Below, piece after piece: positions 26,829 to 35,687 of a stretch of 64,000 bases of DNA (position 1 is the stretch's first letter; each line of letters starts with the position of its first letter). Both the position numbers and the translations under genes were made by a program. The stretch is from Geopsychrobacter electrodiphilus DSM 16401. GTDB lineage: Bacteria > Desulfobacterota > Desulfuromonadia > Desulfuromonadales > Geopsychrobacteraceae. Below the pieces are notes generated by a model. That model worked only from the letters and a program-made list of their open reading frames with translations. It searched no databases and had not been told where the DNA came from. Where the stretch lies: positions 1,700,894 through 1,764,893 of the forward strand of contig NZ_ARWE01000001.1 of assembly GCF_000384395.1 (NCBI RefSeq). Reading direction: 5' to 3'.

Positions 26829-27656
26829 ATGAAACTTACTAACAAAACCATATTTATAACCGGCGGCAGCCGCGGCATCGGGCTTGAAATAGCCTTGGCG
26901 GCAGCTCGTGAAGGTGCAAATATCGTCATCGCTGCACGCAGCAATAAACCCCAACCAAAACTCCCTGGCACAATCCATACCGCAGCTAAGGCTATTGAGT
27001 CTGCCGGCGGTAAGTGCTTGCCGCTGGTAATGGATGTGCGCGATGAAACACGGGTGGCGGAATGTGCGACCGAAGCCGCAGCGCATTTCGGTGGGATCGA
27101 TATTCTGGTCAATAATGCCAGCGCCATCTACCTGGCTGGTTCACTTGATGTACCCGCCAAGCGTTTTGATTTGATGCAGCAGGTCAATATGCGTGGCACC
27201 TTCATGGCCAGCCAGGCTTGCTTGCCGTACCTGTTGAAGTCGGAAAATCCGCATATCCTGACCCTGTCGCCGCCGATTAATCTCGACCCCAAATGGTTTA
27301 TACGTCACACGGCATACACCATCTCAAAGTATTCCATGAGTATGTGCGTGTTTGGACTTGCCGCTGAATTTGGACCACAGGGTGTTGGGGTCAATGCACT
27401 CTGGCCGAAGACCGTGATTGATACAGCGGCCCTGGCGATGCTGAAGGGGATGGTTGATCCCAAAAACTGTCGCCTGCCAAAAATAGTTGCAGATGCTGCC
27501 GTCGCGATCTTCAAGCGTGATGCTAAGCGATGCAGTGGAAATTTCTTTATCGATGAAGAGGTGCTTCGCGAAGAGGGGGTGTCAGATTTTTCAGGTTACG
27601 CTGTGCGGGCAGGTGAATTCTTGATGCCCGATTTATTTTTAAGCGAAGTCAGATAA
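26829..27656 (+). CDS. short-chain dehydrogenase/reductase (HSDL2-like)
   Basis: A 275-residue NAD(P)-dependent oxidoreductase. Cofactor motif TGGSRGIGLEIA, NNAS, and the active-site segment TAYTISKYSM with the Tyr-x-x-x-Lys pair. ATG 26829 directly follows GGAGGCC and removes an unlikely upstream extension that would read through the terminator. Residues WPKTVIDTAA and GNFFIDEEVLREEGV match the HSDL2/PRK08278-like subgroup. The substrate is unknown; proximity to lipid-uptake genes suggests acyl or sterol-like substrates, but weakly. Confidence 0.83.
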   Translation: MKLTNKTIFITGGSRGIGLEIALAAAREGANIVIAARSNKPQPKLPGTIHTAAKAIESAGGKCLPLVMDVRDETRVAECATEAAAHFGGIDILVNNASAIYLAGSLDVPAKRFDLMQQVNMRGTFMASQACLPYLLKSENPHILTLSPPINLDPKWFIRHTAYTISKYSMSMCVFGLAAEFGPQGVGVNALWPKTVIDTAALAMLKGMVDPKNCRLPKIVADAAVAIFKRDAKRCSGNFFIDEEVLREEGVSDFSGYAVRAGEFLMPDLFLSEVR

Positions 27657-27767
27657 ATACTCTCTGGGTGGAATAACTTTAAAAATTTTACCTTGGCCTG
27701 TTTTAATGGGAGGCTAATTCGTAAGTTTTCTTGCCTGATTACGTGTGAAAATAGATAGTTTCACGAA

Positions 27768-27794
27768 AGAGGTGTTCTGCACCTCTCTTTTTTT
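27768..27794 (+). terminator. Rho-independent terminator after the SDR gene
   Basis: A 7 bp stem AGAGGTG / CACCTCT with a TTCTG loop, followed by C and seven T. It separates the SDR gene from tlyA. Confidence 0.88.
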
Positions 27795-27845
27795 GTCTCA
27801 TTGATTCAGCTATATTGAATGAAATATGAATTGTGGAGTGCCAAT

Positions 27846-28592
27846 GTGATCAAGGAACGTCTAGACAAACTGCTTGTCGATCAAGGTTTGGTCCAGTCCC
27901 GCGAGCGAGCCAGGGCGTTGATATTAGCCGGGCAAGTGATAGTGGATGATCATCGCGTAGATAAGGCTGGATCTCGTTTTTCACTCGATGCCGAGTTGCG
28001 ACTCAAGGGAACAGATATCCCTTACGTTTCCCGGGGAGGATTGAAGCTGCAGAAAGGACTAGATTCTTTTCCGGTTGACCCTCAAGACTGTATCGTCCTT
28101 GATGTTGGGGCGAGTACCGGCGGTTTTACTGATTGTCTGCTTCAACGTGGGGCGGCAAAGGTTTATGCCGTAGATGTTGGTTATGGTCAACTTGCCTGGA
28201 AGTTGCGTGAAGATCCTCGCGTTATCAATCTTGAACGCTGCAACATCCGGGATATAACCCCGGAGCATCTCGATCAAACTCCTTCGGTCGCTGTTATTGA
28301 TGCCAGTTTTATTTCACTGACCAAAGTTTTGCCCCCAACGCTTTCTCTGTTGACCGAATCTGGCTGGGTGATCGCCCTGATAAAACCTCAATTTGAGGTT
28401 GGTCGTGGACAGGTTGGTAAGGGGGGGGTGGTGCGCGATGAAAAACTTCATTTGCAGGTAGTTGATGATATCCGCGCGCTGGCGGTCGAGTTGCACTGCG
28501 AGGTGATTGGTATCGAAGAATCCCCAATTCTCGGCCCCAAGGGGAACCGTGAATTTTTAATTTGTCTGCAAAAAGGGGTGTTAAATGAATAA
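27846..28592 (+). CDS. tlyA: TlyA family rRNA 2'-O-methyltransferase (S4 plus FtsJ domains)
   Basis: A 248-residue protein from GTG 27846, which has GGAG seven bases upstream; an ATG at 27819 is possible but lacks a site. The N-terminal S4 RNA-binding domain (ERLDKLLVDQGLVQSRE) is followed by an FtsJ/RrmJ-type SAM domain (LDVGASTGGFTDCLL, DVGYGQLAW) and catalytic Lys in IKPQFEVGR. TlyA methylates 16S/23S rRNA cytidines; some homologues are called haemolysins. It overlaps the next gene by 8 bp. Confidence 0.9.
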   Translation: MIKERLDKLLVDQGLVQSRERARALILAGQVIVDDHRVDKAGSRFSLDAELRLKGTDIPYVSRGGLKLQKGLDSFPVDPQDCIVLDVGASTGGFTDCLLQRGAAKVYAVDVGYGQLAWKLREDPRVINLERCNIRDITPEHLDQTPSVAVIDASFISLTKVLPPTLSLLTESGWVIALIKPQFEVGRGQVGKGGVVRDEKLHLQVVDDIRALAVELHCEVIGIEESPILGPKGNREFLICLQKGVLNE

Positions 28593-29358
28593 GGTGTATT
28601 TTATTGGCGCTGGACCAGGCGACCCGATGCTACTGACTCTTCAGGGGGCAGATGCGCTGAAACGTGTTGCAATGGTCTTTGCTCCTGAACCCTTTGAGGA
28701 GACCTTTGCAACAGTTCTTAACGGAAAGGAGGTAGTCAGCCCTTTCGATTTTGACTTCGTTGAATTGGTCGATAAGGTCAGCACTTGTCTCGAAAATGCC
28801 GAGGTTGCTTTTTTGATTCCTGGAGACCTCACTTTTTATGCTCCTTTTCAAGCATTGATCAACCATTTCGCTGACCGCTCAGAAGTTCTGGCGGGGGTCG
28901 GGGTCGCAAACGCGGCTTCGGCACGTCTGAAACGGACTCTTGACCTCCCCGGAGTCTGTAATCGAGCTATTATCGTTTCGCCCAAGACTCTCGGGAAAGA
29001 AGAAGGGATGCCTGGTCTGGACGATCTGGCGGGTAAGGGGGCTTCTTTACTGATCTACATGAATAACCTTCCACTTGTCGACCTATGTACCACCTTGCGC
29101 CGCGGTTATCAGGCTGATGTTCCGATCACGCTTCTTCATAGGCTTGGATTGCCCGGAGAAGAGATCATCAGTGGGCATCTTGATACTATCGTTGCCAAGA
29201 CCAGCGGTCGGGATTATTTTAATCTCGAAGATCCTACCGGTAAGCCTGCTTTAACGCTGGTGGTTGTGGGGGAAACCCTTGATGCCGAGGTGGATGGTTC
29301 CTGGTGGGATTATCGGCGTGAGCATATCTGGAAAAAACGTCATCAGGTTAAATTATGA
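28585..29358 (+). CDS. SAM-dependent tetrapyrrole methylase-like protein (CobM/CbiF fold)
   Basis: A 257-residue protein. The N-terminal GAGPGDPMLLTLQG is the SAM-binding signature of uroporphyrin/precorrin methylases. Further matches to the CbiF plan are FLIPGDLTFYAP, GVGVANAASARL (in place of GVSS) and TLLHRLGLPGEEII. No other cobalamin or siroheme genes are near. It overlaps tlyA by 8 bp and the U32 peptidase by 4 bp, so all three are translationally linked. The substrate is unknown; several catalytic-loop residues differ from CbiF, so it may not act on corrinoids. Confidence 0.72.
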   Translation: MNKVYFIGAGPGDPMLLTLQGADALKRVAMVFAPEPFEETFATVLNGKEVVSPFDFDFVELVDKVSTCLENAEVAFLIPGDLTFYAPFQALINHFADRSEVLAGVGVANAASARLKRTLDLPGVCNRAIIVSPKTLGKEEGMPGLDDLAGKGASLLIYMNNLPLVDLCTTLRRGYQADVPITLLHRLGLPGEEIISGHLDTIVAKTSGRDYFNLEDPTGKPALTLVVVGETLDAEVDGSWWDYRREHIWKKRHQVKL

Positions 29359-30314
29359 GAATTATTTCTCCAGTTGATCATGCCCGGGAAGCCGTCTCTC
29401 TGCTTCAGGCCGGTGCCGATGAGCTCTACGGTGGTTATGTCCCCCATGCATGGCAACAACGGTTTGGTTTGTTGGCATCAATCAATCAACGCACCTTCGA
29501 TGGCGCTCAGATTGACAGCTATGGCGGGCTCTGTACCGTGGCGCAAGCCTGTAAGGACTCAGGTGGACAATTTGCGTTGACGCTGAATACCTCCTTTTAT
29601 ACCGATGCGCAGCTTCCTTTGTTGCTCGATTATGTTGGTGAAGCGCTTGAGGCCGGAGTCACTAGCGTTATTTTGGCAGATCTTGGTCTGTTACGGACGT
29701 TAAAAGCTGAATTCCCCCGGCTCTTGTTTCATGCCAGTACGCTGGCGCATTTGACTAATTCCGCCGCAATTCGTTTTTATCAGGCCCAGGGGATCGGTCG
29801 GGTTATTCTGCCGCGTCATCTGAGTCTTGCCGAAATGGTTGAGATTCGTCGTCAGGTCCCTGATATCCCTTGTGATGCCTTTCTTCTCGTGGGCAAATGT
29901 CCCAATACGGAAGGCCTCTGTTCATTTCATCACAGCAGTGCCGACAAAATCTGGCCTTGCGAAATACCCTATCAGATAGAGCCGGTAGCTGAGCCGGTGT
30001 CTTTACCTCTGAAGCAGGCAATGAAAGCTCAAGCGAGCTGGGCGACGACCAACCGCCGTCACGGTTGTGGACTCTGTGCGATTCCGCAACTCATGCATGC
30101 TGGCTTCGACGGCTTGAAACTGGTCGGGCGTGGAGCGCCGACACAGAGAAAACTGATGAATATTTCCACGGCCGTCGAATATTCAAAGCTGGCGCTGGAA
30201 ATCAAAGATTTTTCGACCTATCGGGAGGCAGCAATTTCTTCCCATAAGCGTATTTTCGGAGTATCCTGCAGCGAAAATGTCTGTTATTACCCGGAACTAT
30301 TTGAACATTGTTGA
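29355..30314 (+). CDS. peptidase U32 family protein
   Basis: A 319-residue TIM-barrel protein with U32 features: AGADELYGGY near the N-terminus, HASTLAHLTN, GIGRVILPRHLSLAEM and then Cys clusters KCPNTEGLC, HGCGLC and SCSENVCYYPE. Members of this family (RlhA, TrhP, UbiU/UbiV) are mostly RNA or quinone hydroxylation factors, some holding a 4Fe-4S cluster, and few are real peptidases. The many cysteines favour a cluster-binding role here. It overlaps the methylase-like gene by ATGA. Confidence 0.8.
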   Translation: MRIISPVDHAREAVSLLQAGADELYGGYVPHAWQQRFGLLASINQRTFDGAQIDSYGGLCTVAQACKDSGGQFALTLNTSFYTDAQLPLLLDYVGEALEAGVTSVILADLGLLRTLKAEFPRLLFHASTLAHLTNSAAIRFYQAQGIGRVILPRHLSLAEMVEIRRQVPDIPCDAFLLVGKCPNTEGLCSFHHSSADKIWPCEIPYQIEPVAEPVSLPLKQAMKAQASWATTNRRHGCGLCAIPQLMHAGFDGLKLVGRGAPTQRKLMNISTAVEYSKLALEIKDFSTYREAAISSHKRIFGVSCSENVCYYPELFEHC

Positions 30315-30341
30315 TTCAATCTTTTGCCCAGGGTGAAACCG

Positions 30342-30689
30342 ATGCCAACTGACTGTCTTTTTTGTAAAATAGCTGAAGGGGAGATCCCGGTCACGTTTGT
30401 ATACGAAGATGACCAGATCGTTGCATTTAATGATATCGAACCTCAGGCACCGCATCACATTTTAATTATCCCGCGTCAACATATCTGCACAACTCTCGAT
30501 TTGACCAATGACGAGAGCTCTCTCGTTGGCCATATTTATTTTGTTGCCGGTGAAATTGCCCGTCAACTCGGATTTGCCGACGACGGTTTTCGCCTGGTGA
30601 ATAATTGCAATAAGGCCGGAGGGCAGGTCATCTGGCATTTGCATTTTCATCTCCTGGCGGGCCGGCAGATGCTTTGGCCACCGGGTTGA
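30342..30689 (+). CDS. HIT family nucleotide-binding protein (HinT-like)
   Basis: A 115-residue protein from ATG 30342, preceded by AGGGTG. CLFCKIAEGEIP with a Cys pair and the triad motif HLHFHLLAGR are diagnostic of HinT/PKCI-type histidine-triad hydrolases, which cleave purine nucleoside phosphoramidates such as aminoacyl-AMP. It begins 27 bp after the U32 gene. Confidence 0.93.
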   Translation: MPTDCLFCKIAEGEIPVTFVYEDDQIVAFNDIEPQAPHHILIIPRQHICTTLDLTNDESSLVGHIYFVAGEIARQLGFADDGFRLVNNCNKAGGQVIWHLHFHLLAGRQMLWPPG

Positions 30690-30757
30690 CACTGAAATAA
30701 ACTTATAATTTACTAAGTTAATGACTAAAGCTAAACTTCTACATAAAGTTTAATTTC

Positions 30758-32191
30758 ATGATGACTTTTGATGAAAAAACCGTTCAACGCATGACAACAG
30801 ACATTTTGGAGCTGCTCGCGACTCACTACGGTGGTGGTATGTCCGAAGAGCTGTTTGAGGATGGACTCGATGCCGTCCAGCGTGCCCTCGATGTCGCACG
30901 TATATGTCATGCTGGACAGGTGCGTAAGTCAGGTGAGCCCTACATGTTTCACCCGCTGCGTGTTTCCCATCTAGCGGCAAGACACTGGATGGATTTTTCA
31001 TCTGTTATTGCCGCACTCTTGCATGACGTTGTTGAAGATACTCCTGTAACAATCGAAGATATTCGCGCTGATTTCGGAGACGAAGTTGCCCTTTTGGTCG
31101 ATGGCCTCACCAAGGTCGAATCGACCGAATTAAGTCGTGAAGAAACTAAAATGGAGTCTTATCGTAAACAGATACTGGCTGCCATTGCTGATGTACGTGT
31201 TCTGTGTCTGAAGTTCTGGGATCGCATCGATAATCTGCAAACAATTTCAGCTTTACCCCCCATCAAACAAAAACGTATTGCTGAAGAAACCCGCGAGATT
31301 TACGTCCCTCTGGCAAACCATCTGGGGATGGGTTATGTCGCAAACACTCTGGATTCGCTTTCACTCTACCTGCTTTATCCGCGTCGCGGTGTCAGTTTTG
31401 ATCAACGTGTAGAGATGACACGCGATGAAAAAGCCAGTTTTTTACGCCGTGAAAGAGCTCTTATTATCAATGCATGTGAGCATCAAAAAGTTGGGGTACT
31501 GCTTAAAGACCGCTGGCGTCCTTTCTCGATTCTGGCGGCCCGGCAGTCCACACGTGGGTTTTCCGCCCTCTATACTCTGGAGGCGCAGGTTGATAGCACC
31601 ATGGATGCTTATATATTTCTAGGTGTCCTGCATAGCCTTTATTCGCCGATCCCAGGAAAACTGCGTGATCACCTGGTCGTGCCTTCACAGCATGGCTATC
31701 AGTCACTCAAAACGACGGTTCAGGCGGGGGAGCAGAGGATGCGGGTTGAAATAACAACGCGCAAGCTGGCTCGTTTTAATGAATCCGGCGTTTTGGCGCC
31801 CGGGTTTGAATTCAGGCGGCAAAATTTTCGCAATCTTATGAAATCCCTGACTGAAGGCGAATCGGCTTTTGATACCCAAGCGCTGATTCTGGCCTCGAAG
31901 ACGATACAGGTTTACACTCCGCTTGGGGAAAGCCTGGTCCTGCCTGAGGGGAGCAGTGCCCTTGACTTCGCATTCGACATTCATGAAACAGTAGGGATTC
32001 ATGCGGTGAGAGCCCGGATTAACGGTCAGACTCGACTCTTGAAAACCCGATTGCTTGATGGTGATCAGATTGAAATTGAAACTTCGAAACAGGCCGAAGT
32101 TTTACCGAAATGGCTCGAGTGGGCGGTTACACCAAAAGCGCGGAACACCATCCGCCGTTATTTGCGGAAAAAGGTCAAAAAGCCTGATTAA
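30758..32191 (+). CDS. RelA/SpoT homologue with intact hydrolase and degenerate synthetase domain
   Basis: A 477-residue protein. HD hydrolase domain: RKSGEPYMFHP (Arg56, His65), LLHDVVEDT (His89, Asp90, Glu93, Asp94) and FWDRIDN (Asp155, Asn159), all expected ligands present. The synthetase domain is recognisable (RWRPFSILAARQ, PSQHGYQSLKTTV) but lacks the lysines and the Asp of the canonical R-x-K/YDL segments. A TGS domain follows (IQVYTPLGESLVLP), and the protein ends before any ACT domain. It probably hydrolyses (p)ppGpp only. It is a second or divergent RSH; a full-length one would be expected elsewhere in the genome. Confidence 0.82.
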   Translation: MMTFDEKTVQRMTTDILELLATHYGGGMSEELFEDGLDAVQRALDVARICHAGQVRKSGEPYMFHPLRVSHLAARHWMDFSSVIAALLHDVVEDTPVTIEDIRADFGDEVALLVDGLTKVESTELSREETKMESYRKQILAAIADVRVLCLKFWDRIDNLQTISALPPIKQKRIAEETREIYVPLANHLGMGYVANTLDSLSLYLLYPRRGVSFDQRVEMTRDEKASFLRRERALIINACEHQKVGVLLKDRWRPFSILAARQSTRGFSALYTLEAQVDSTMDAYIFLGVLHSLYSPIPGKLRDHLVVPSQHGYQSLKTTVQAGEQRMRVEITTRKLARFNESGVLAPGFEFRRQNFRNLMKSLTEGESAFDTQALILASKTIQVYTPLGESLVLPEGSSALDFAFDIHETVGIHAVRARINGQTRLLKTRLLDGDQIEIETSKQAEVLPKWLEWAVTPKARNTIRRYLRKKVKKPD

Positions 32192-32204
32192 TTGAAAGTT
32201 ATTT

Positions 32205-33263
32205 ATGTTCAAGTGCGGGTTCTGTCTTTTGTTTTTGTTGGTATTTAGTGCGATCCCTTCCCCGGCCGATGTTCATGTTTTTATCTATCACCGGTTTAAT
32301 GAATCCATCTATCCGTCGACTAATATTTCCACAGACGTTTTTGCTGCACAACTCGCTTACCTTAAAAAGGGTGGTTTCCAGGTTTTACCGCTCTCGCGTA
32401 TTGCCCAATTGGTGGTTGACGGGGAGCCTCTTCCCGAAAAGGTCGTTGGCCTCAGCATTGATGATGCCTTCACCTCTTTTTCCAGCCAGGCATTGCCTTT
32501 ACTGGAAGAATACGGTTTCCCGGCGACTCTGTTTGTCAATACGGCTGCTGTTGGGGACCACGGTTATCTCGATTGGTCTCAGTTGCAGGATGCCATGTCC
32601 CACGGAGTGGAAATAGGCAATCATACGGAGAGTCACGCCTATCTTGTCGAAATGAAAGCTGGTGAAACTGTGTCCCAGTGGCAGGAACGTATTCGAGCGG
32701 ACATCGAACGGTCACAGCAATCATTAAAAGCCCATTTGGGGATCACTCCTGATATTTTCGCTTACACCTATGGCGAGTATACCCCTGCAGTGATTGGGCT
32801 TGTGCGGCAACTTGGATTTAAAGCCGCCTTTGCTCAGCAATCGGGCGTCATTTGCCGGCATTCAGATATTTGGACTCTACCGCGATTTCCCATGGGAGGA
32901 CCTTATGCGACCCTTGAAGGATTCATTTCAAAACTCAATATGAGGCCCCTTAAAGTACTTGAGATTTCCCCAAATGATCCGGTTATTCGTCTGCAGAATC
33001 CTCCGGTTATGAAGCTAAGACTGGCCGACCCCGCTGTTGCTCAGGGGAAGATAAACTGTTTCGTGCAGGGGGATAATGTTTGCCACGCTGAAAAGGATCC
33101 TGAACGCATAAATGAAATTTTGGTACGCGCAGATAAGCCGCTCAGCGGCCGGCGGAACAAATATACTTTAACGGCTCTGGGAGATGACGGACGCTGGAAG
33201 TGGTTTAGTAAACTCTGGATTAATGCTCACCGGCCAGTACCCGCAATAAGTGATCAGCCTTGA
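32205..33263 (+). CDS. secreted polysaccharide deacetylase (NodB-like)
   Basis: A 352-residue protein with a signal peptide (MFKCGFCLLFLLVFSAIPSP). NodB domain motifs: VFIYHRF, metal Asp in LSIDDAFTSF and the His pair in GNHTESHA; the catalytic TFDDG is changed to SIDDA. The C-terminal 100 residues are beta-rich and may be a binding module. It likely removes acetyl groups from cell-surface polysaccharide in the periplasm. It begins 14 bp after the RSH gene and overlaps the convergent Bax-like gene by 10 bp. Confidence 0.85.
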   Translation: MFKCGFCLLFLLVFSAIPSPADVHVFIYHRFNESIYPSTNISTDVFAAQLAYLKKGGFQVLPLSRIAQLVVDGEPLPEKVVGLSIDDAFTSFSSQALPLLEEYGFPATLFVNTAAVGDHGYLDWSQLQDAMSHGVEIGNHTESHAYLVEMKAGETVSQWQERIRADIERSQQSLKAHLGITPDIFAYTYGEYTPAVIGLVRQLGFKAAFAQQSGVICRHSDIWTLPRFPMGGPYATLEGFISKLNMRPLKVLEISPNDPVIRLQNPPVMKLRLADPAVAQGKINCFVQGDNVCHAEKDPERINEILVRADKPLSGRRNKYTLTALGDDGRWKWFSKLWINAHRPVPAISDQP

Positions 33264-34159
33264 CGCAGTTTTGCGAAAGCAAAGCGTTGCAGATTGTTTT
33301 GCCGAATCAGATTTTGCAGATCGAGGACGTACTCTTCGCGGCGAGTCGAGTATTTTGACAGGCCCGCTGCGAGGGTCAGACCATTCAGCTTTTCCCCACG
33401 CTTCCGTGCTTCAAATCGGAGTTCTCTGAACTCAGCATAGGCACTGTGGGTATTGAGGTTGCGCAGGTAAGACCTGATCGAATCATAAAGGGTAGCAAAA
33501 CGGCGTACCTCGTATGTCGCCCCTTCAGGGCGGTCCTCCGGTATGATGCCGGTCCCCGGGTTAAAGGTCCACTCGCCAAAGAGATTGTTCCCGAGTTGTG
33601 AAAAACGTGATGTTCCCCAGGCAGATTCATTGGCAGCCTGAGCAAGGGCCAGGCCGGGGGGGACCAGATCAATTCGGCGCTCCAGTAATGTCAGGGCCTC
33701 TGCTTCAGAGACGTCATTTTGTACGGAGTAACGTTTTTTCAGGGTTAAGAGAATGCTCTGCTGGTCACTGCTCAAAGGGGTGTTCTCGTTGATAAGCGTC
33801 TTCAGTTTAAACAGTTCGGTGCGCTCCTTGGAAATTTCCTGATTAGCCAGCAGGACCATTGGCAACATGGTCTGTAAGAACAGAGTTTTTCTCCGTGCCA
33901 GAGAGTTGACGTCAGAGATTTCAGCGGGCAGGGATTCAAAAATAATAGGTGGCACGCCGGCATTTAATCGTTTCATGTCATAACTGAAACGGATAAAGAT
34001 ATCTTCGAGGTCAACGACAGTCTTGGGATCAATAATGCGGATAGGTGTTCCGACGTAGGTTGGGGCAACGCTGTCAGTGCAACTTGCCAGAAGCAACGTT
34101 GTCGCACAGAAGAATAAAAGAAGTTGACCTGATTTTCGTGATAAATTGGCCATAGGCAT
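33254..34159 (-). CDS. Bax-like glucosaminidase-domain lipoprotein
   Basis: A 301-residue protein with lipobox LLASC (Cys about 27). The C-terminal half has the N-acetyl-beta-D-glucosaminidase/Bax signature: LALAQAANESAWGTSRFSQ, GNNLFGEWTF, RFATLYDSIRSYLRNL. The Glu in ANESAWG is the expected catalytic acid. The domain cuts peptidoglycan glycan strands in FlgJ-like enzymes; the lipid anchor places it at a membrane facing the periplasm. It is convergent with the deacetylase gene. Confidence 0.85.
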   Translation of the reverse strand: MPMANLSRKSGQLLLFFCATTLLLASCTDSVAPTYVGTPIRIIDPKTVVDLEDIFIRFSYDMKRLNAGVPPIIFESLPAEISDVNSLARRKTLFLQTMLPMVLLANQEISKERTELFKLKTLINENTPLSSDQQSILLTLKKRYSVQNDVSEAEALTLLERRIDLVPPGLALAQAANESAWGTSRFSQLGNNLFGEWTFNPGTGIIPEDRPEGATYEVRRFATLYDSIRSYLRNLNTHSAYAEFRELRFEARKRGEKLNGLTLAAGLSKYSTRREEYVLDLQNLIRQNNLQRFAFAKLRQG

Positions 34160-34341
34160 TGATGCTCAATGGGTTAAGTTTTTCTTTTCGCGTTCAGAGA
34201 ACAGAATAAGGACGGTATATATATAGCCGGTAACAGTCCACTGTCAATATGTGGAACAGTTATAAATCAGATCTTTAGCTTGATCTGTCTGTAACTAGCC
34301 AATATTTTATGAATTTCTGATTATAAACGGAGAGATTAATA

Positions 34342-34761
34342 ATGAGATCCTACCGAAAGGAATTATGGTTTGAAATTCAAACGCGAAGAGGATTTCGTAA
34401 TATCACTTCTGATGTTGAAGATTGTCTACGTAAGAGTGGGATAAAAGAAGGATTAGTCCTGGTGAATGCGATGCATATTACAGCGTCTGTGTTTGTTAAC
34501 GATGATGAGCCCGGGCTGCACCGGGATTTTGAACGCTGGCTCGAAGAATTGGCCCCTCACTTACCGTTGTCCAGTTATCAGCATAATCGAACCGGCGAGG
34601 ATAACGGCGATGCGCATATCAAGCGCACCCTGATGGGGAGAGAAGTTGTCGTCGCAGTAACGGCGGGGGCTCTCGATTTTGGGCCCTGGGAACAGATTTT
34701 TTACGGGGAATTTGACGGCCAGAGAGCCAAGCGGGTTCTGGTTAAAATTATTGGGGAGTAA
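34342..34761 (+). CDS. YjbQ family protein (UPF0047, secondary thiamine-phosphate synthase type)
   Basis: A 139-residue protein with the UPF0047 pattern: [45 protein letters not shown] and [13 protein letters not shown]. Family members form trimers with conserved His, and some show weak thiamine-phosphate synthase activity. The physiological role is uncertain. The next genes on the strand are a 55-residue protein and a ferritin-like protein. Confidence 0.92.
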   Translation: MRSYRKELWFEIQTRRGFRNITSDVEDCLRKSGIKEGLVLVNAMHITASVFVNDDEPGLHRDFERWLEELAPHLPLSSYQHNRTGEDNGDAHIKRTLMGREVVVAVTAGALDFGPWEQIFYGEFDGQRAKRVLVKIIGE

Positions 34762-34834
34762 CATGCTTTGAGCCCGGGATAAGAGGATGGTGGCCACTCT
34801 TTCGGGTACAATGTTGACAGAAGGATTTTAAGTT

Positions 34835-35002
34835 ATGAGTGAAACAATCAAAACTGCCAGCTTTGAGTATCTGATTCATCTAGCCAAAGAGAACCCTGAT
34901 GGTGGATTCACCTTTGTTCTGGACGGTGAGACTTATCTGATCAAGGATGTGCTGGAAATCTCTGCCATTGCCAGTAAAAAGGGCTATATCGTTATCTACT
35001 GA
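34835..35002 (+). CDS. small 55-residue protein of unknown function
   Basis: ATG at 34835 with AAGGA upstream (34821-34825), stop TGA at 35000-35002. The product is compact and well balanced: SFEYLIHLAKENPDGGFTF, VLDGETYLIKDVLEI and a C-terminal KKGYIVIY strand. No signal peptide. It lies 73 bp after the YjbQ gene and 13 bp before the ferritin-like gene. The site, spacing and normal codon use support a real gene; the family is not recognised. Confidence 0.6.
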   Translation: MSETIKTASFEYLIHLAKENPDGGFTFVLDGETYLIKDVLEISAIASKKGYIVIY

Positions 35003-35015
35003 AAAGAGGTGCTGT

Positions 35016-35486
35016 ATGTCAGAAGGGGTCTGCTACACCTTTGAGGCGGCCATCGAAAAAGCGATAGAAATGGAAGAGAACGGCTTTCGTTCGTATTTGC
35101 GTGCGATCTCGATTCTAAAAAACAAACATGCACGTGAGGTTCTGCGCGATGCTGCCCTGGATGAAATGCGGCATAAGCAGGAGCTCGAAAAAGCTTTATT
35201 GAATGGCACGATGGAGGGAAGAGGTCAGATGCAGACGAGGGTGCAAACCATGAATCTCAACTACATGCTCGGACAGCAGACACTTAAGCCCGATGCCGAT
35301 GTGCGTCAGGCTCTTGCTTATGCGATTCATATCGAAAAAGAAGCGATCGATTTTTATCAGCGCATGATTGAGGGCTGCGCAGGGGCACCAATGGTGCCTG
35401 TATTTCAACTCCTTTTGAATGATGAAGCACGGCACCTACAGCAATTGGAAAATATATACGAGGATCACTTTTTGACGGAAAATTGA
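35016..35486 (+). CDS. ferritin-like (rubrerythrin-type) diiron protein
   Basis: A 156-residue four-helix bundle from ATG 35016, preceded by AAAGAGGTG. Two ExxH-type metal motifs are visible in helices: EMEENGFRSY with DEMRHKQELE, and HIEKEAIDFY with NDEARHLQQLE. This is the ferritin-like fold of rubrerythrins without the rubredoxin domain. It is likely a peroxide-reducing or iron-handling protein in the cytoplasm of an anaerobe. Confidence 0.85.
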   Translation: MSEGVCYTFEAAIEKAIEMEENGFRSYLRAISILKNKHAREVLRDAALDEMRHKQELEKALLNGTMEGRGQMQTRVQTMNLNYMLGQQTLKPDADVRQALAYAIHIEKEAIDFYQRMIEGCAGAPMVPVFQLLLNDEARHLQQLENIYEDHFLTEN

Positions 35487-35610
35487 GGCCAGAGCTAAGC
35501 GTGAGAGAATGCGTGGTGGTCGTCAGCAATTCTCTGGCAATATCAAACCAGCACTTAACAATTTGATGTTATCTTTGGCCGTCGGCCATGGTCTGAAAAA
35601 ATCTCACGGG

Positions 35611-35639
35611 TTGACAAAGAGGCTCGACATCCTTAATTT
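35611..35639 (+). promoter_or_regulatory. sigma-70-type promoter of htpG
   Basis: TTGACA (35611-35616), a 17 bp spacer and TAATTT (35634-35639), about 50 bp before the htpG start. No clear sigma-32 consensus or CIRCE element is seen in this 201 bp gap. Confidence 0.55.
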
Positions 35640-35687
35640 AGCTTGCCACAAATCATTAACGAGGTAAGTGCTTAAAGGAGAAGGCCG

